In this document: positions 58,601-64,000 of the stretch, piece by piece
How positions within the stretch are numbered: the first letter of the stretch is position 1
How the letters are laid out: every line of letters starts with the position of its first letter
From: Lagopus muta
Taxonomy: Eukaryota; Chordata; Aves; Galliformes; Phasianidae
Length of the DNA stretch: 64,000 nt
Assembly (NCBI RefSeq): GCF_023343835.1
Contig: NC_064435.1
Coordinates: 86,708,788 to 86,772,787 of the forward strand
Direction of reading: 5' to 3'
Made by a program: the position numbers and the translations under genes
The notes under the pieces: generated by a model
Seen by the model: the letters and a program-made list of their open reading frames with translations, nothing else
What the model was told of the DNA's origin: nothing
Databases searched by the model: none

Positions 58601-61600
58601 GGTGGCCGAGTGTGGGACGATAAGACATTCCCAGGCGTCACTGTTGGGAGAGGTGCACAAATCGTCAACGGATGCGTCAACAACCCAATGGCACTAATGT
58701 GTGAGCAAGTGGGTTCTCTGCTGTGGTCATGCGTTATCGTTACAGAACTGTTGTTAGAAGCTGGGTGTGGGTGGCTGGGTAAGGGTGGGAGTATCTTTTC
58801 ACGGCATGATTAAAACACTGTTCTGCGTTTTGAGTAAACTCTGTGCTGCTGTCCTATCTTTGGTGACAGATGGGGACAGAGAAGGGCTGCAGAATGGTTT
58901 CACGCACATTATGTAAAGAAAAACAAGGCAGCTTCGCTTCAAAATTGGAAGAAACTCCTTTTTTTGCCCTTTTCTAGAGATAAAAATATAAGAGGCACCT
59001 GGCAGACTGCTGATTCTAGTACAGACAAAACTTTAGAGATGAGAAAAACATCACTGTGGTAGGCTATTGCTATGCTGTTGTAATACAGAGCTTGGTTACA
59101 GACTTGCCTTTGCTTGGCCTCTGCATTTCTAGTTTGATTCTGAACAAGCAATACTTAATATGTTTAACAGATACTTTTCCAAACATAACACAGCTTAATT
59201 TTTTTGGGCAGGAAGCAGAATTTCCCCCAGTGGAACTTGAATATGGAGTTTATTCAGAGAGGCATGTAAATCCAGCCCACGCTGTTTTAACTGTTTAGTG
59301 TTCTGTAGTGTCATGAAGAATAAAAATGATGGGGTTTATTATTAATTTTTTTTAAAAAACACTTCAGTTATGAGGTGAAGAGCAGTGGCTTTTGAATACA
59401 TGTTGGGTACTCGCCTTATGTGGTTATGTGATGTTATATTTCATGCAGAGTTTAGCTCTGTCTTGAGATCTGCAGTGGGGAGCAGCATCCTAGAGATATG
59501 CAAGGAGATGTGAAAAACACTGGAGTGCACTTAAGTAACAAGGCTCTAGGGAGAATCTCCAGGCTGACTGTGTAGAATATAATGAATTCCTTGCTATGAG
59601 TTGGATAAGCAGAGAAAGATACGAGGTTTAATTCAAAACCATTTCTTTCATTGCTTGCTTGATGATGAAGCTGGCAGCAACTGGCAAGATGCTTCCTGTC
59701 GATGCCTGCAGGGAACTGTTAGGCCATCAGGCATCAGAAAGCTGCTGAAAAGATCTAATTTCAGTGGCAATTAGAAAATAAAGTGAAGGAAAAATGAAAG
59801 AAACTCGTTCATTATGTTTGATACCAGACACATCTCTGTGCTACCCCATGACTTGACAGGAAAGTTGGAGATGAGGTTTCAAGGAATCTCCGATACAGAA
59901 AATAATGGAAGAGTGGGGAAAAACAGTTTGTGGACAACTAAGAGATGGAAGGGCTCTTGGTATTCCAGAGCACAAGAGTCTGAGTTAATATGACTTGTTA
60001 TTTAAGACCGTGGATGTTTTTTCATTGAGACCATTTAAATCTGAGGGATTCACCTTTCTTTAAATAACCTTAAGCTGCTAGGCACTGCAGTTTTTCCATA
60101 CTTATAAAGCAATAAAATGTCTTCTTCTTAAGCTTGGCATTAAAATGCACAAACTGGGGGAGAAATGTGACTTGATCCAGGAAGGTGGAAGGATAACAGA
60201 TCCCACTATTGATAAACGTATGGACTTTCATTTCAATGCCATCCTAGATGTTGTCTCTGAGTGGAGAAAAGATAAAACCCAGCATCAGGATGTTCCTCTT
60301 GGTGGTAAGTGGGAGATGTATTTAAAAGTGAATATGTTGGCTGTGCTCATAACTGTCAGAATTTAGAATTTTATATTAAAATGCCTTTTACATCAGACAT
60401 TTTTATGTCTATGTATGGCTGCACACCTAACCTTTAATACAGCAGTGATAACCCAGCTCTATTGAGGACAACTGACTACTTGTACACTCACAGACCAAAA
60501 AGTCCTTTGTAACTTCTAAGGAGGATGAATTTGAAGGCTTTTATAAATACTGCATCACTTCTAGTGTAGTATCTTGTTTTAATGGTGTAGCTTTTTGCAG
60601 TATAACTACTGGCAGTTGCAGCTCAAACACTCAAACACCTGCTGAAGCAGGCGGCAGCGAGCTGCAACTCCTATTCTTTATGACTAATCTGTTTAAAAAA
60701 CAGCCTAATCAAAGTCTTTCAACGGCAAGAATGCTCCCATCCCTGCTGGAAATGCCTCCCACTTACAGCATGCAAGCACATTCAACAACAAATAAACTTG
60801 CTCAGAAATAGGTGTGTCCCAAATCTTTACAGTGTGGGATGAATAAGACGAAGTGAGATGAAGTAGTAGCTTTGTGCTCTTCAGTGAACTCTGGATCAAA
60901 TTCCTCATCTCTTCTTGTTTTGTTTTTAAAAAAAGAATAAAAAAAATTAAACAGGATTTATTTGCAAGGATTCTGTTATCCTAAAGCGTTGGTTTTTTTC
61001 CCCCCTGAAATATCTTCAACTGTATATTAATGACAGGGAAGCGATTAATGTCTCTCCTGTCTCAACTGATTATCCCAACTATGCTGTTGCACTTAGTAGT
61101 TTTTTAATATATTTTTTAATATCTTCCAGAAGCTATGTACATTTTCTTTTTGAAGAAAAAAATATTTTACATAAACCTATGTTTAAGCAACAAAGTTGTA
61201 TTTTATCATCAGAAAGATCTTGTGGTTTTTCTATGAGAAGAAAAACATCTTAGTACAAACAAGCCTGAAAATCTTGAGATCTAGAGAAGAGAATACTGAA
61301 ATGCAGGAGGACTTCTAGTGAATTGTGATATATCCTTATTTGAAACATGTTCTTTCACAGAGAAAATACAGGAGATCTATAAAGCCTTTATTCGGGAGTC
61401 TGGTATCCAGTTCAGTGAACTGGAAGAAAAAGTACTACAGTTCCATCTCAGTAATTTGGAGTATGCCTGTGGCAGCAATCTCTCTCAGGTGAGTTTTGAC
61501 AGCTGTGTTTTGACATGGTTCAGCTCTGTGGAAAATAGTGTTGCAAGTGACATCGGGAAGCCTTCTGATCCCCCACGTGGCCTCAATCAGCTGTCCCTAA

Positions 61601-64000
61601 AGTTACTCCTATATCTCTAACTTGTTCTTCAAAAGCACTGCGACATAAATTCCAGCACCTCTGTAGGTAATCTAATGGGAGTTCACGACACACCTGCAGT
61701 GAAATCCTCTTTACTTTCAGAAGCTGCAGGGGAATAGTGCATTTTGCTGAGGTTCTGGGTGGTAGGATTCACAGAGTTACTCTTTCTCAGATATTGGTGT
61801 GTGACTTCTGCTTCTCAGATGTGATTAAAAAAACTGAGGCACTTCTCTACCTTGGTATCTTGAGAATAATAGCATTTAACTCCTAAAATGTTCCAACACC
61901 ATGACAGTGGGCCCCAGTCCACCACTCCTAGGTCTTCTGTTGACTGTGTGATATGGTTTGAATGCAACTGCAGCGATAGGAATTGTCATTTCAATAGCAG
62001 TTTGAGAACTGCTTCACTGCCAGGTGGTGACTGCCAAGAGCAAATATTACTATTGTACTGTGAGTCTGTTGGGGAGAGAATGTCAATGAAAGCAAACATG
62101 GAATAACCTGTGAAGGTAGAGACAAATTCTGTTTGTTTTGTTTTGTTTTTAACATCTCCTTTTCCCCCTCACACTGGGAAATAGTTCATTTTTATTCCAA
62201 GTCTTAGGGCTATAAAATATGACTTTTTTTGCTGGAGAGAAAAATGAAGTAAGTACACTGCAATCATTGCAATTCACCTCATTTTTTGGTACAACTTATC
62301 TTTTTTTTTCCTACCCCAAGCAGAGCTAAAAACTACTTGCTGGACACAAAGCCATTTTATGACTTAATCCAGCAATTATAATCCACTTAGGGGCCTTGGG
62401 AAAATAAGCAGTTTATTTTTGTTAACAATGCCATATGTTCTCATGTACTTTTCTTTTTATTTTTCCTTTTGCCAAAGTTGTGGAAGGAATTGGGTGGTTT
62501 TTAACTTCCAGGACTTTTGTTAGAACCCATGTCACCTTACCAGTAGAGACAGCTGGGTTATGTTCTGTCCACAGGTATCTGCACGCTCATGGGACCATAA
62601 TGAGTTTTTTGCTCAGTTTGCTGGAGATCACACTCTTCTAACTGTGGGATATTCCACTATCATTGATAAGTTGGCTGAAGGGCTGGACATCCGGTTAAAT
62701 TTCCCAGTAAGTCTGGAAAATATTGATGCAATGCCTGTCTTGCTTTATTTTGACATACCCAATCATATATTTGAGGGGGTTTTTTGACCAGGCAAATGTG
62801 CAGCTGCAATCATTCCAACTTATGTCTAAGAAGAGAGAGGGCAAGTTCAGAATTTCTTTTGTTAACCTTCTGACTGATCAGAAATTAAATTGTTGATGTT
62901 GCCATCAGCATTGAGTAATTCTATTTATATTAAATCTGTGATACTGAAAACACAGCTGCTGTATTTCTGCATCCTAGGTGTGCAGTCTAAACTATTATAC
63001 AAATTTGTATTTCAATAGGTACAGAGTATTGACTATTCTGGTGAAGAAGTACAGGTCACTACTGCAGATGGAACTGTGTGGAGAACACAAAAGGTACCCA
63101 GTATGCTTTCAGTTTATGGATTTTGGATACATAACAACAGCATTTTCCACAGTCCATGTACTTTTGTTTGTTTTTTCCCCTTCCACAGAAGACTATTTAC
63201 TCCAATTTCTCACACTTGTAAGAAAACTCATACATTCCAATGATCTGTATTTGGGTGTCCTGGAATCCATTTTTCATTGAACATGCTTGAGTTCTGAGTA
63301 CTACTTGATTAAAGAACTAAGGACTATAAAGATAGAACTAAAAATATGAAGCACATAGATTTTTATCTGGTCTCTGAAGTAATGGTTTCCTTGGTACCCT
63401 TCCCTACTCAGCCTTACCCCTTTTTTACATGTAAATCTGCCCTTTAAAATGTTTTCCTTTGGGATGCAGGACTCAACAACTTCTTATCTCTCAGTCACCC
63501 TTACTTCCTACATCTTCATTTGCTTTGTACTGGAAAAAATATGTTTTAGGTATCACTTTAAAAATGATACCTGTTCTTATCAAAAGAGGATTGACATCAC
63601 TAATGTTACTGAGCCCTTTTTTAAGGGAGGGAATCTGTAAAGGAAAAGACCCTTTCCCCTTTCAAAAAGAATTTTTTGTTAATCTGATGGTCTGCCTGCC
63701 TACAGTTTATGAGATATTAAAACTGTGTGGCATGGTTTGCCACTCACACAAGCAATTCAACAATTTGCAACTTAAAAGCCTGTTAAAAGTGAGAGACCTG
63801 TTCTTACTTGAATGTAATGAATGTGTTCCCCATTAATGTGCAGTAGAATCAGACTCTAATGTTAAGGTATCTGGTGAGTATTATACATGGATAATCCAAG
63901 ATACTTTAGAGGATTCTATCAATCTTAAGTACAGCGTTCAGCTTTTGCTGCAATTGTGGCTGTAATTATTTCTCTCAGGTATTAGTGACGGTTCCACTGG
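46546..64000 (+). CDS. KDM1B: KDM1B (LSD2), FAD-dependent histone H3K4 demethylase; 3' part outside the window
   Basis: KDM1B removes mono- and dimethyl groups from histone H3 Lys4 by FAD-dependent amine oxidation, acts in gene bodies, and is needed for maternal imprint setting in mouse oocytes. Sixteen coding exons (the last cut) join with consistent phases to residues 1-627; the human protein has 822. Visible are a basic N terminus; a C4H2C2 zinc finger (Cys53, Cys58, Cys65, Cys73, His84, His90, Cys92, Cys95); a CW-type finger (Cys142, Cys147, Cys169, Cys185); the SWIRM domain (about 262-372); and the start of the amine-oxidase domain with the FAD dinucleotide motif GAGAAG (387-392) and [11 protein letters not shown]. 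The catalytic-domain lysine lies beyond the right edge. The ATG at 46,546 follows acaATG; numbering matches human up to about residue 239, after which a variable linker is two residues shorter. Confidence 0.96.
47423..47547 (+). CDS. KDM1B: KDM1B coding exon 2
   Basis: Residues 31-71 plus. An acidic Asp run is followed by the first zinc-finger cysteines ([15 protein letters not shown]). Confidence 0.95.
48466..48480. repeat. Short (TA)n microsatellite in a KDM1B intron
   Basis: An atatatatatata run after an A/T-rich stretch with poly(T) near 48,410. Confidence 0.7.
49394..49483 (+). CDS. KDM1B: KDM1B coding exon 3
   Basis: Residues 72-101; the second half of the C4H2C2 finger ([14 protein letters not shown]). 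Confidence 0.95.
50291..50402 (+). CDS. KDM1B: KDM1B coding exon 4
   Basis: Residues 102-139; linker to the CW finger, ending ADQQLPYW; donor gtaaga. Confidence 0.95.
50860..51168 (-). mobile_element. CR1 LINE fragment in a KDM1B intron
   Basis: Reverse CR1: tcatagaatttcaa, ccacatccagcctggccttg, gggcaacctgttccagtgcc, and tggaaggccacaatgaagtc at the far end. Confidence 0.87.
51464..51580 (+). CDS. KDM1B: KDM1B coding exon 5
   Basis: Residues 140-178; CW-type zinc finger with Cys142, Cys147 and Cys169 ([12 protein letters not shown]). Confidence 0.95.
52489..52527 (+). CDS. KDM1B: KDM1B coding exon 6 (39 bp micro-exon)
   Basis: Residues 179-191; supplies Cys185, the fourth zinc ligand of the CW finger; acceptor ctttcag, donor gtgagt. 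Confidence 0.92.
53608..53812 (+). CDS. KDM1B: KDM1B coding exon 7
   Basis: Residues 192-259; conserved [12 protein letters not shown], then the variable linker that is two residues shorter than in human. Confidence 0.95.
54917..54933. repeat. (GT)n microsatellite before a KDM1B acceptor
   Basis: Alternating gt run ending about 10 bp before the cag of the exon at 54,943. Confidence 0.85.
54943..55127 (+). CDS. KDM1B: KDM1B coding exon 8
   Basis: Residues 260-321; first part of SWIRM ([29 protein letters not shown]). A (GT)n run precedes the acceptor. Confidence 0.95.
56021..56197 (+). CDS. KDM1B: KDM1B coding exon 9
   Basis: Residues 322-380; second part of SWIRM ([25 protein letters not shown]). 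Confidence 0.95.
56330..56602 (-). mobile_element. CR1 LINE fragment in a KDM1B intron
   Basis: Two tcatagaat terminal repeats, then typical reverse CR1 sequence (cattgagtccaaccacaacc, gggatggtgactcaaccacc), ending in a short duplicated ctatcctgatatcc piece. Confidence 0.87.
57199..57273 (+). CDS. KDM1B: KDM1B coding exon 10
   Basis: Residues 381-405; FAD-binding Rossmann motif [14 protein letters not shown]. Confidence 0.95.
58571..58708 (+). CDS. KDM1B: KDM1B coding exon 11
   Basis: Residues 406-451; [11 protein letters not shown] and [10 protein letters not shown]; donor gagcaa|gtgggt. Confidence 0.94.
60133..60304 (+). CDS. KDM1B: KDM1B coding exon 12
   Basis: Residues 452-508; [17 protein letters not shown] and [11 protein letters not shown]; acceptor ttcttaag, donor gtaagt. 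Confidence 0.95.
61361..61488 (+). CDS. KDM1B: KDM1B coding exon 13
   Basis: Residues 509-551; [15 protein letters not shown] and LEYACGSNL; acceptor ctttcacag. Confidence 0.95.
62575..62706 (+). CDS. KDM1B: KDM1B coding exon 14
   Basis: Residues 552-595; [18 protein letters not shown], part of the substrate-binding subdomain. Confidence 0.95.
63019..63093 (+). CDS. KDM1B: KDM1B coding exon 15
   Basis: Residues 596-620; [15 protein letters not shown]; acceptor tttcaatag. Confidence 0.94.
63979..64000 (+). CDS. KDM1B: KDM1B coding exon 16 (cut by the window edge)
   Basis: Begins VLVTVPL after tttctctcag; continues outside the window. Confidence 0.88.

Overview
This window is avian genomic DNA, most likely from a galliform such as chicken. 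Three things support this. CR1 LINE fragments in both orientations are the only common interspersed repeat. The introns are compact. The genes NHLRC1, TPMT and KDM1B follow each other in the order known from vertebrates (human 6p22.3; the chicken equivalent is probably on chromosome 2, which is an inference). No bacterial-style operons, tRNA, rRNA or CRISPR arrays were seen.

Positions 1 to about 28,118 are a tandem macrosatellite with a unit of about 4.1 kb. There are six complete units (4313, 4097, 4085, 4113, 4112 and 4112 bp) and a seventh cut at its right end; the left end runs out of the window. Each unit holds a truncated CR1, a GC- and CpG-rich block, a 20-bp perfect palindrome, and a minus-strand open reading frame beginning MKNTPVLHQP and followed by an AATAAA signal (the Q module). 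It also holds a second, decayed copy of the same module (P). Units 1 and 2 carry a long version of the reading frame (type A, 343 and 271 codons) ending in a 72-bp / 24-residue His-Arg-Ser-Asp repeat. Units 3 to 7 carry a 166-codon version (type B). The two types differ mainly inside this reading frame; the rest of the unit is nearly identical. I do not recognise the protein.

Positions 28,118 to 31,517 hold the degenerate array end, a probable solo LTR, and a diverged single copy of the unit's 3'-end segment with its poly(A) signal (29,689-29,912). That segment lies downstream of NHLRC1 and may be its mRNA end.

Positions 31,518 to 32,663 (minus) are the single-exon gene NHLRC1 (malin: RING finger plus NHL propeller). 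Positions 34,607 to 43,321 (minus) are TPMT; all eight coding exons can be joined into a 244-residue enzyme. Position 43,400 to the right edge (plus) is KDM1B (LSD2 histone demethylase). Fifteen complete coding exons and the start of a sixteenth give residues 1-627, covering both zinc fingers, the SWIRM domain and the first part of the amine-oxidase domain. TPMT and KDM1B are head to head and share one GC-rich promoter region. The genes do not form one pathway; the linkage is conserved vertebrate synteny. The unusual part is the gene-bearing macrosatellite beside NHLRC1.
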